Below, piece by piece: positions 1 through 6,171 of a DNA stretch of 6,618 bases; position 1 is the stretch's first letter, and every line of letters begins with the position of its first letter. This DNA comes from Anaerolineae bacterium (lineage in GTDB: Bacteria; Chloroflexota; Anaerolineae; JAFGEY01): contig JAFGJF010000156.1 of the NCBI GenBank assembly GCA_016929205.1, forward strand, positions 1 through 6,618, in the 5' to 3' direction. The notes beneath the pieces are model-generated. The model was not told where the DNA came from and made no database searches. It worked only from the letters and a program-made list of their open reading frames with translations. The translations under genes and the position numbers were made by a program.

Positions 1-1631
1 AGCCTAGATACGATCCCCCCTGCCGTGCGCTCAATGCCGCTGACGATCGTGCCGGCAAACGCTGCGCCGGGTAACGTCGGCAGCGACAGCGGGCAGCCCG
101 CTCCCTCGTGCCCACCGGCGGTTCTTTGGCCTCGATCCAGGCTGCTGCTGCCAGGAGACAGTGACTCTGATCCCACATTTATGCGCGCCGTCTGCACGTG
201 AGTGCGCCAGGGGCGATAGTAGGCCCACCAGGGCGGCATGTATACCGGAACGTCGCGGAATGTCTCATTGGTGCGCCGTTCAAAGTCGCGATCCAGCATC
301 ATCCATTCCAGACCACGATCCAGGTTCTTGGATTTGACTTCCGGCGTTGTTTCGGCTTGTACCTGCTTCCAGGCGCGATCGATGATGTCCCGGTAATAGT
401 CTACCGTTTCCTTGCGACTGAAGCCTTTGAGCTTTTGATTGACGCCTTTGATCAGATCGACGATCATGCGCTGCAACTCTTGCTCGTCCAACGTCCCATT
501 CTTCTGGATGCTGTTCAAGAAGCGGTTTTCGTAAAAACGCCAGTTGGCTTCGGGCTTGGGTTCGATCACTTCCAGCTTGAGTGGCGCTTCGTCAAGCACG
601 ACGACGCCTTTTTTTTTGAGGGTGCCAAACAGGATCATCGTCAAGACCTTGTTGAGCGGTGTCTCGAGCAAGATTGCTGCTTCGACTGCCGTCAGTCCTC
701 GTTTGATCCCGACACCCTCAACCGAAAGCGTAGGCGGCAAGTATTTCATCTTGCGACGCTGGGTCTTGATTCTCCCTGCCCCAAAGATCATGCCGTAAAA
801 GAGGATCACAAGAGCCATCCAACCCGGCAGGCCCATACGTTCGAATGTCTCCTCAATCCAGTGCCCGAAACGGCGCTTGGACGTAACGACAGGAACTTGA
901 ACCCGGCGGGTTGGCGCAGCAGTCGGTGCGGTGTGCACGATGGTCACATATTTGCGGGGAAATGAGATGCCGTGTTGGTGGGTCTCATATCCCTTGGCCT
1001 CGGGATAGGCATAGATAAAGACAATGCGGTCATCGGTCTGGTCTACCTCGTCGAACGGTTGATCGTGATAGCGCGTCTCTTCATTTGTCACGCCGGGCGG
1101 AAAAAGGAAGCGGATCTCCATATAGGTCGTGCCTTGTACGAACTCGCGGCCAAAAAAAGTCGGCGCAAACTGGACGCTGGCATAGTCCGCGTCCTGGCTG
1201 TCGGGGTAAACCATTCGTGTGACGTTGATTGTAAAATGGATCGTGCCCTGTTCCCCAGGTTGGATGGCGTGATCACCCAGATCGACTGCCACACCGATGT
1301 TGACGTATGGAGAACGCGAGATCGCGCTCAATGCAAACTCGGACTCACCCCCTTTGCCCAGGCTGTACCAGGCTCGAGCCGTGCTGAGGTCGTAGGATGA
1401 ATTGGGCAGTCCGATATCCACGGCATCGATGGCATGTGCACCCTGGGCGCAGGTAAGGGTCAGCCAATATTCGATGTCGGCCGATCCATCAGGCTGGATG
1501 ATAACCTGGGAAATGTTCCGATCGACGCCGAATTGATAGTTTTGGGCCCATACAGCGGGTATGGAGGGGGGAGAGAACAAGCAGATCAACAGACCAAGCC
1601 ACAGAATACGTTTCCAACATCTTGAGGGCAT
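1..1631 (-). CDS. Secreted-domain/single-span membrane protein, DUF2207-like layout, C-terminus cut by window edge
   Basis: 543 codons are open from the ATG at 1631 to the left edge, with no stop, so the C-terminus is missing. Residues 1-29 look like a Sec signal peptide: basic MPSRCWKR, hydrophobic core ILWLGLLICLF, and AVWA before Gln30. Residues 30 to about 265 form an extracytoplasmic, mostly beta-looking domain beginning with a VIIQPDGSADIEYW motif. Residues 268-286 (LPGWMALVILFYGMIFGAG) are one membrane span, followed by basic RIKTQRRK, which places the tail in the cytoplasm. Residues 313-346 (LTAVEAAILLE ... KKKGVVVL) resemble the winged-helix-like segment of DUF2207 proteins. Helical, charged sequence follows to about 480, then a Gly/Ser-rich linker (485-514) and LPTLPGAAFAG (517-527). 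The function is unknown. The start is supported by AGGA seven bases upstream. A terminator-like dyad separates it from the transporter operon, so co-function is not implied. The gene is sure; the family link is inferred from layout only. Confidence 0.85.
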   Translation of the reverse strand, partial: MPSRCWKRILWLGLLICLFSPPSIPAVWAQNYQFGVDRNISQVIIQPDGSADIEYWLTLTCAQGAHAIDAVDIGLPNSSYDLSTARAWYSLGKGGESEFALSAISRSPYVNIGVAVDLGDHAIQPGEQGTIHFTINVTRMVYPDSQDADYASVQFAPTFFGREFVQGTTYMEIRFLFPPGVTNEETRYHDQPFDEVDQTDDRIVFIYAYPEAKGYETHQHGISFPRKYVTIVHTAPTAAPTRRVQVPVVTSKRRFGHWIEETFERMGLPGWMALVILFYGMIFGAGRIKTQRRKMKYLPPTLSVEGVGIKRGLTAVEAAILLETPLNKVLTMILFGTLKKKGVVVLDEAPLKLEVIEPKPEANWRFYENRFLNSIQKNGTLDEQELQRMIVDLIKGVNQKLKGFSRKETVDYYRDIIDRAWKQVQAETTPEVKSKNLDRGLEWMMLDRDFERRTNETFRDVPVYMPPWWAYYRPWRTHVQTARINVGSESLSPGSSSLDRGQRTAGGHEGAGCPLSLPTLPGAAFAGTIVSGIERTAGGIVSR

Positions 1632-1638
1632 TGTTTTA

Positions 1639-1642
1639 TCCT
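1639..1642 (-). promoter_or_regulatory. Ribosome binding site of the membrane-protein gene
   Basis: AGGA on the minus strand lies seven bases before the ATG at 1631. It fixes the start of the left-hand membrane-protein gene, and the signal peptide beginning right at this ATG agrees with it. No convincing -35/-10 pair could be read in the short space between the dyad at 1664-1693 and this site. Confidence 0.6.
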
Positions 1643-1663
1643 AACTGCTTTCAAATATCTCAA

Positions 1664-1693
1664 AAGCCTGGCAGATCCCGATCTACCAGGCTT
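1664..1693 (-). terminator. Terminator-like dyad after dppF
   Basis: On the minus strand AAGCCTGG pairs with CCAGGCTT (8 bp). Inside, after one mismatch, AGAT pairs with ATCT around a 4-base loop. The 3' arm runs into TTTTGAGATATTT, of which only two T's lie beyond the stem, so the U-tract is weak. On the plus strand the dyad is followed by TATTTATC. It lies 26 bases after the dppF stop and 33 bases before the next ATG, the expected place for the end of the transporter operon. Some read-through into the membrane-protein gene is plausible given the poor tail. Confidence 0.55.
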
Positions 1694-1718
1694 ATTTATC
1701 GTCCTTGGGCAATGAGGG

Positions 1719-2765
1719 TCACTCTTGCAGCGTTTTAGGTACTTTGACCGCGCCGACCAGGGTCAGTTCTTTGGCAAAGTGGCATTTGGCGTAATGTCCG
1801 GGCTCAACTTCTTCCCAGACAGGCTCCTGTTGGCTGCAGATGGCATCTGTATAGGCACAGCGCGGATGAAAATAACATCCCGAAGGTGGTGCAGCCGGGT
1901 TGGCTACTTCGCCGGTGAGCACAATGCGTTTCTCACGCGGCGTCGGGTTGGGCCGCGGAATAGCCGACATCAACGCTTCGGTGTAAGGGTGTTTGGGGCT
2001 CAAGAACAATTCGGATGTGCGAGCCAGTTCGACCATCTTGCCGACATACATCACCGCAACCCGATCGCTGATGTGGGCGACGACGCTCAAATCGTGGGCG
2101 ACGAACAAAAAAGTTAGTCCCATTTGCTCCTGCAAGTCTTGCATCAAGTTGAGAATCTGCGCCTGTACCGACACGTCGAGAGCCGATACCGGCTCATCGC
2201 AGACGACAAACTTGGGGCTTGGAGCCAACGCACGAGCCAGGCCGATGCGCTGGCGCTGTCCGCCGCTAAAGGCGTGCGGGTAGCGACGCATATAGTCTGG
2301 CGAAAGGCCAACCAGGCGCAGCATCTCAGCTACACGATCCTCCAGTTCTTTGCCCCGGTACAGATTCATCGCCCGTAGCGGCGCGCCCACAATATCGAGC
2401 AGTGTCATACGCGGGTTGAGCGAGGCATAGGGATCTTGGAAAATCATGCGCATATTACGGCGCACAGAAACGAGCTGATCATGATCCAGGCTGTTGATAT
2501 CCACATGGCCCAAATCCGGGTCTTGAAACATCACATCACCGCTGGTAGCAGGAATTGCACGCAGCAGGCAACGTCCGGTCGTGGTTTTGCCACAGCCGCT
2601 CTCACCAACCAGGCCCAGTGTTTCCCCTTCCATAATATGAAAACTGACCCCATCGACGGCTTTGACATAACCGACGATGCGCTTGAAGAAACCCCGCCGG
2701 ATGGGAAAGTATTTTTTCAGTTCTGTGACCTCAAGGAGGGGGGAGCGTTCTTGTGTGTTCGACAT
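1719..2765 (-). CDS. dppF: ABC transporter ATPase, DppF/OppF type
   Basis: Second nucleotide-binding subunit of a peptide-type importer; it works on the cytoplasmic face with DppD, hydrolysing ATP to drive DppB/DppC. All the ATPase motifs are intact in 348 residues: Walker A GESGCGKT (54-61), Q-loop Gln110 in [13 protein letters not shown] (typical of the F subunit), signature SGGQ (167-170), Walker B FVVCDE with catalytic Glu191, D-loop SALD (194-197), and switch His224. The C-terminal oligopeptide-transporter extension (from about 245, with HPYTEAL) carries four cysteines, 297, 303, 310 and 328, in a GCxFHPRC context; related transporters are known to hold a [4Fe-4S] cluster there. GGGAG lies eight bases before the ATG, and the gap from dppD is 15 bases. 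It is the last gene of the operon. The symbol is a family-level assignment; the substrate is not known. Confidence 0.95.
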   Translation of the reverse strand: MSNTQERSPLLEVTELKKYFPIRRGFFKRIVGYVKAVDGVSFHIMEGETLGLVGESGCGKTTTGRCLLRAIPATSGDVMFQDPDLGHVDINSLDHDQLVSVRRNMRMIFQDPYASLNPRMTLLDIVGAPLRAMNLYRGKELEDRVAEMLRLVGLSPDYMRRYPHAFSGGQRQRIGLARALAPSPKFVVCDEPVSALDVSVQAQILNLMQDLQEQMGLTFLFVAHDLSVVAHISDRVAVMYVGKMVELARTSELFLSPKHPYTEALMSAIPRPNPTPREKRIVLTGEVANPAAPPSGCYFHPRCAYTDAICSQQEPVWEEVEPGHYAKCHFAKELTLVGAVKVPKTLQE

Positions 2766-2780
2766 ATTCTCTTCTCCCGA

Positions 2781-3800
2781 TCAGGCATACAGGTGGCAGC
2801 GCACGGTGTGCCCCGGTCTGGCATTGACGGTAGGCGGCACAATCTGGTTACAGGTGCCCTCGATGAACTGAGGGCAGCGTGGGTGAAAAGGACATCCTTT
2901 GAGGAGGGTATATGGGTCGGGCACAACGCCCGTGATCGTCTGCAAGCGCGCGCGTTCGATACCGCGTGTTACGGCTTCATCCAACTGGGGGATCGATTTG
3001 AGCAATCCCTTTGTATAGGGATGGAGCGGTTCAAAAAATATGGTACGAACATCGGTTTGCTCGACGATCTTGCCCAGATACATAACCGCAACCTCTTCGG
3101 CCATCTCGGCAATGACACCCAGGTTGTGGGTGATGTACATGATCGCCATCCCCAGGTCTGCTTGCAGGTTGCGCATCAGATCGAGGATCTGGGCCTCGGT
3201 GGTCACGTCTAGCGCCGTTGTGGGTTCATCGGCGATGAGCAGGTTCGGGTTGCAACTCAAGGCCATCGCGATCACTGCACGCTGGCGCATCCCGCCGCTC
3301 AATTGAAATGGATAGTCGTTAACTACCCGTTCGGGGTTGGGCATTTTGACCCGCGCCAGCATCTCCACGGCAATATCATAGGCTTGTTTCTGAGTCACCT
3401 GCTGATGCAGTATAATCGCCTCGGTGATTTGTTTGCCGATCGTTAACACCGGACTCATCGCCGTCATCGGCTCTTGAAAAACCATCGAAATCTGGTTGCC
3501 ACGGATGGATCGGATTTCTTTGCTGTTGGCGGATAACGGTATCAGATCGATCGGTTCGCTTTGCATAGGTGGATAATACAGAATTTGACCTTCTTCGATC
3601 CGCCCCGGTGAGGGGATCAGACGCATAATCGACATTGAGGTCTGGCTCTTGCCGCAACCACTTTCACCGACCACGCCTAAGGTATGCCCGCGCCAGAGCT
3701 TGAGATCGACACCGTCGACGGCCCGAACAACCCCTTCAGCAAGGTGGTAGTAGGTTTTTAACCCTTTGACTTCCAGTAACGTTTCTTTGCTTTCGGTCAT
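2781..3800 (-). CDS. dppD: ABC transporter ATPase, DppD/OppD type
   Basis: First nucleotide-binding subunit of the importer, partner of DppF beneath the DppB/DppC channel. 339 residues, near the family's usual length. Motifs: Walker A GESGCGKS (45-52), Q-loop Gln109 in MVFQEPMTAMSPV (typical of the D subunit), signature LSGGM (167-171; Met in place of the last Gln is normal for DppD), Walker B LLIADE with Glu192, D-loop TALD (195-198), and switch His225. The C-terminal extension has HPYTKGLL and four cysteines, 303, 309, 317 and 335, in a GCPFHPRC context that matches DppF. AGGAG lies seven bases before the ATG and overlaps the dppC stop region; the gap is only 10 bases, so translation is probably coupled. 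Both ATPases have a full catalytic set, so nothing suggests a degenerate site. Symbol by family and gene order. Confidence 0.95.
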   Translation of the reverse strand: MTESKETLLEVKGLKTYYHLAEGVVRAVDGVDLKLWRGHTLGVVGESGCGKSQTSMSIMRLIPSPGRIEEGQILYYPPMQSEPIDLIPLSANSKEIRSIRGNQISMVFQEPMTAMSPVLTIGKQITEAIILHQQVTQKQAYDIAVEMLARVKMPNPERVVNDYPFQLSGGMRQRAVIAMALSCNPNLLIADEPTTALDVTTEAQILDLMRNLQADLGMAIMYITHNLGVIAEMAEEVAVMYLGKIVEQTDVRTIFFEPLHPYTKGLLKSIPQLDEAVTRGIERARLQTITGVVPDPYTLLKGCPFHPRCPQFIEGTCNQIVPPTVNARPGHTVRCHLYA

Positions 3801-3810
3801 CGTCAGTCTC

Positions 3811-4971
3811 CTAGGTTACATAGGGATCTGCGGCGTCGCGCAAGCCATCGCCTGCAAAGTTGAACATGAGCACTGCGAGAATCACCACCGGGACCGGCCA
3901 GAGAATCCATGGGTAGTGCGCTACGTTCATAATATCCTGGGCATCCTGCAACATCACCCCCCAACTGATCGTCGGCGGGTTCAGTCCGATACCCAGAAAA
4001 CTGAGCGAGGTTTCGCCCAGGATCATGCCAGGCAGCGAGCCGGTTAGCGAGACGATGATAAAGCTGGCAAAGCCAGGCAGCATGTAGCGAGTGATGATCG
4101 CCCATTCGCTCTCGCCATCGAGCCGGGCGGCCAGTACAAAGTCCTCCTCACGCATACTGAGCAACCGACCGCGCACGCTCCGCGCCAATCCCGTCCAACC
4201 CAGGATGGAGAGGATGAGCGTGGTCGCAAAATAGATCCGCAACTGGGGCCATTCTCGAGGCAGCGCGGCGGCCAAAGCCATCCACAACGGGATCTGAGGG
4301 AGTGTCGTGATCACCTCGATGGACCGTTGGATTGCTTCGTCGATGACGCCGCCAAAAAAACCAGAGATGCCACCCAAAAACAGCCCAATGAAAAAGCTGA
4401 TGGCGATCCCGACCAGACCAACGCTCAATGAGAGGCGCCCGCCATAAAAAATGCGCGACAGTACATCTCGGCCGATGGAATCGGTCCCCAAGATAAAGAG
4501 AGGCATGGCGTCCTCACCCCGAGTGCCAAAGAGATGGACATCGGTCGGAAACAGTCCCCAAAATTTATAGGGGTCGCCACGAACGAACAGCTTGATCGGA
4601 TAGATGGCATTGGGGTCTTCCTGGAAAATCGGCCTGAATGTGACTGGGTCGCGACCCATCATCATGCCATAGATGAACGGCGTGTGAAACCGGCCCTGCG
4701 TATCTCGGATGTGGATCGCCATTGGCGGTATGGCAAGGTACTCTTTGAATCGCCGCAAGGGATCGTAAGGGCTGACAAACTCGGCAAAGATGGCAATAAA
4801 GTACAGGATCCCCAGAACCACGATCGCCATCCGGGCCAGCTTGTGCCGTTTAAACTTCCACCATACGAGTTGCCACTGCCCCGCCCGGTAGAGCGCTTCC
4901 TCCGCGCCCTCCTCGGTTTTCTGCCCGCCTTTACGAGTGAACCACTTGTTCAGAAAAGATAGCCGGCTCAT
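3811..4971 (-). CDS. dppC: ABC transporter permease, DppC/OppC type, with enlarged outer loop
   Basis: One of the two channel subunits in the cytoplasmic membrane. At 386 residues it is long compared with about 280-310 for ordinary DppC. It has a cytoplasmic N-terminal arm (1-46, with WWKFKRHKLA), TM1 (about 48-66), then an outer segment (about 67-160) before the conserved LGTDSIGRDVLSRIFYGGRLSL (161-182). The core has further spans at about 183-204, 220-237, 247-263, 303-320 and 355-372. The EAA coupling loop is at 275-300 (EEDFVLAARLDG ... YMLPG), which docks on the ATPases. The C-terminus (GDGLRDAADPYV) is typical. The extra 60 or so residues all lie in the loop after TM1. The ATG overlaps the dppB stop as ATGA, and GGAGGG lies just upstream inside dppB, so translation is coupled. 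Related long forms exist in thermophile transporters, but their specificity cannot be inferred from this. Confidence 0.93.
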   Translation of the reverse strand: MSRLSFLNKWFTRKGGQKTEEGAEEALYRAGQWQLVWWKFKRHKLARMAIVVLGILYFIAIFAEFVSPYDPLRRFKEYLAIPPMAIHIRDTQGRFHTPFIYGMMMGRDPVTFRPIFQEDPNAIYPIKLFVRGDPYKFWGLFPTDVHLFGTRGEDAMPLFILGTDSIGRDVLSRIFYGGRLSLSVGLVGIAISFFIGLFLGGISGFFGGVIDEAIQRSIEVITTLPQIPLWMALAAALPREWPQLRIYFATTLILSILGWTGLARSVRGRLLSMREEDFVLAARLDGESEWAIITRYMLPGFASFIIVSLTGSLPGMILGETSLSFLGIGLNPPTISWGVMLQDAQDIMNVAHYPWILWPVPVVILAVLMFNFAGDGLRDAADPYVT

Positions 4972-5969
4972 ACTCCCTCCACTCCGCCGAACCGGATGCG
5001 CGGATCCGACACGGCCAGCATAACGTCAGAGAAAAGCGCACTGATGGCAGTCAAAATGCCGGTAATCAAGATATAAGCGCCAGCCATATACATATCCTGC
5101 TGTCGTAAAGAAGCGTACAACGCCGGTCCGGCCGTAGGCAGGTTAAGGACGATCTCGAGGATGATGCCGCCGGAGAAGAGCCACGGCAGCAGCCACATCA
5201 GGCCGCTGATGATGGGGTTGATAGCCAGGCGCACGGGGTAGCGTACAATGACCAGGAATTCAGACAGGCCTTTGGCGCGTGCCACGGTCACGTACTGCTT
5301 GCGCAGCTCGTCCAGCATCATGGCGCGCATGGTGCGAATCGTGCCGGCGACGCCACCGGTGCCGAGAAGAATGATCGGGAGCCACAAATGGTTCAGCAAG
5401 TCGAGAAACTTGCCCCAACTCCACGGCAGGACCATATATTCCTGCGAAAACAGCCCGCCGGTGCGGATACCAAACCTGGTAAGGGCCACGTACATGATAA
5501 TCATAGCCAGAAAGAATGCGGGAACAGCCAATCCCACGAAGGTCAGGAAGGTGATAATGTAATCGGCGATCGAGTACTGCCTGACTGCCGCAAAGACACC
5601 GATGGGGATGGCCACCACCCAGGTAAAGATGGCTGAGGCCAGGGCAATGGCAAATGTGTATCCCATGCGCTCCTGAATGACCTGGGCCACGGGTTTCTCA
5701 AAGGTATACGAATACCCAAAGTCGAACCTGGTGACAATATTGCTGATCCAGAGAAGATACCGCATGTGCACCGGCCTATCCATCCCATACTGTCTCATCA
5801 GGGCCTCGGCCTGCTGCTGGCTGACTTGAACCCCAGAGGCCTGTAGGCGCTGTATCTGGTACGTGACAATATCCCCAGGGGGCAGTTGGATGATGATGAA
5901 AGCCAGGACTGAAATTAACACCAACTGGGGTATCGCTCGGATGATCCGCTGAATGATATATGAAAGCAT
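4968..5969 (-). CDS. dppB: ABC transporter permease, DppB/OppB type
   Basis: Channel partner of DppC. I start it at the ATG at 5969 (333 residues). This ATG has GGAGG nine bases upstream and gives the usual N-terminus MLSYIIQRIIRAIPQL. The frame could extend to a GTG at 6008, but that start has no ribosome binding site and its extra 13 residues are coded by an intergenic repeat. TM1 is at about 9-28, ending with the conserved PPGD (30-33). A large outer loop follows with the YGMDRP (61-66) and FDFGYSY (82-88) motifs of this family. Spans follow at about 104-128, 138-162, 197-210, 253-275 and 296-320. The EAA loop is around 221-246 (ELRKQYVTVARAKGL), with the key Gly at 234. The C-terminal DPRIRFGG is typical. 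Its last four bases are shared with dppC (ATGA). The assignment to subunit B is firm; the substrate is not. Confidence 0.94.
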   Translation of the reverse strand: MLSYIIQRIIRAIPQLVLISVLAFIIIQLPPGDIVTYQIQRLQASGVQVSQQQAEALMRQYGMDRPVHMRYLLWISNIVTRFDFGYSYTFEKPVAQVIQERMGYTFAIALASAIFTWVVAIPIGVFAAVRQYSIADYIITFLTFVGLAVPAFFLAMIIMYVALTRFGIRTGGLFSQEYMVLPWSWGKFLDLLNHLWLPIILLGTGGVAGTIRTMRAMMLDELRKQYVTVARAKGLSEFLVIVRYPVRLAINPIISGLMWLLPWLFSGGIILEIVLNLPTAGPALYASLRQQDMYMAGAYILITGILTAISALFSDVMLAVSDPRIRFGGVEGV

Positions 5970-5978
5970 AAGGGTTCG

Positions 5979-5983
5979 CCTCC
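5979..5983 (-). promoter_or_regulatory. Ribosome binding site that sets the dppB start
   Basis: A perfect GGAGG on the minus strand lies nine bases before the ATG at 5969. The alternative upstream GTG at 6008 has only AT-rich sequence before it (no purine-rich site), so this element decides in favour of the shorter DppB with the standard family N-terminus. Confidence 0.8.
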
Positions 5984-5994
5984 AATGCAAGAAA

Positions 5995-6058
5995 CCACGA
6001 ATTTTCACGAATGTTCAAGAATAAGAGCCTGAATTAGTGTGGACTCAAAGATTCGTGG
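5995..6058. repeat. Intergenic CACGAAT direct/inverted repeat cluster
   Basis: CCACGAAT at 5995-6002 is matched by the exact inverse ATTCGTGG at 6051-6058, with another direct copy, CACGAAT, at 6006-6012. The two direct copies start 10 bases apart. The element lies upstream of dppB in an AT-rich stretch that differs in composition from the flanking genes. Similar CACGAAT/ATTCGTG-rich intergenic segments are, from memory, scattered in several Chloroflexota and other genomes, so a dispersed non-coding repeat is the leading reading. A binding site for a regulator (an inverted pair about one helical turn apart on one side) is the alternative. Confidence 0.55.
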
Positions 6059-6116
6059 GAAAAACCCCTCTTCTTCTTGCTCGGGCCGGTCTACCATCCT
6101 CCTCGCCCAAGCCCGA

Positions 6117-6152
6117 ACCGGGCTGCCGTCCCGGTGAGGACGGCAACCCGGT
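6117..6152 (-). promoter_or_regulatory. Strong hairpin between binding-protein gene and dppB
   Basis: TGCCGTCC (6124-6131) pairs perfectly with GGACGGCA (6138-6145) around a 6-base loop. After one C/A mismatch the stem continues with ACCGGG (6117-6122) against CCCGGT (6147-6152), giving 14 base pairs in 36 bases. It begins 19 bases after the stop of the binding-protein gene and has no T-run in either direction, so it is not a standard intrinsic terminator. The position fits an mRNA-stabilising or attenuating structure that raises binding-protein output over the permeases, as REP-like hairpins do in other importer operons; that role is inferred. Overlapping alternative pairing exists: GCCCG (6111-6115) with CGGGC (6119-6123). 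The rest of the gap (about 6059-6116, 6153-6171) shows no gene. Confidence 0.6.
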
Positions 6153-6171
6153 GGGTATGTTTATGCAGGCA

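Noticed and set aside
31..228. Minus-strand 65-codon frame within the left gene
   Set aside because: It overlaps the long frame in another phase. I considered a frameshift joining it to the main frame, but the main frame carries the conserved-looking LPTLPGAAFAG beyond it, so the main frame is intact.
198..1625. Three plus-strand open frames (198-965, 972-1400, 1434-1625)
   Set aside because: They lie antisense to the left-hand membrane-protein gene, which has a signal peptide, a membrane span and a ribosome binding site. The plus-strand translations show no domain logic.
2436..3212. 258-codon plus-strand open frame across dppD and dppF
   Set aside because: It spans the boundary of two clear ATPase genes on the other strand and its protein has no recognisable motif; it is a GC-driven shadow.
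5990..6060. Possible sigma-70 promoter for dppB (TTGAGT ... TATTCT on the minus strand)
   Set aside because: The spacing is about 19 bases and the -10 match is poor; not enough to call a promoter.
6117..6152. Intrinsic terminator after the binding-protein gene
   Set aside because: The stem is strong but has no U-run on either side, and the permease and ATPase genes that complete the transporter follow in the same direction.
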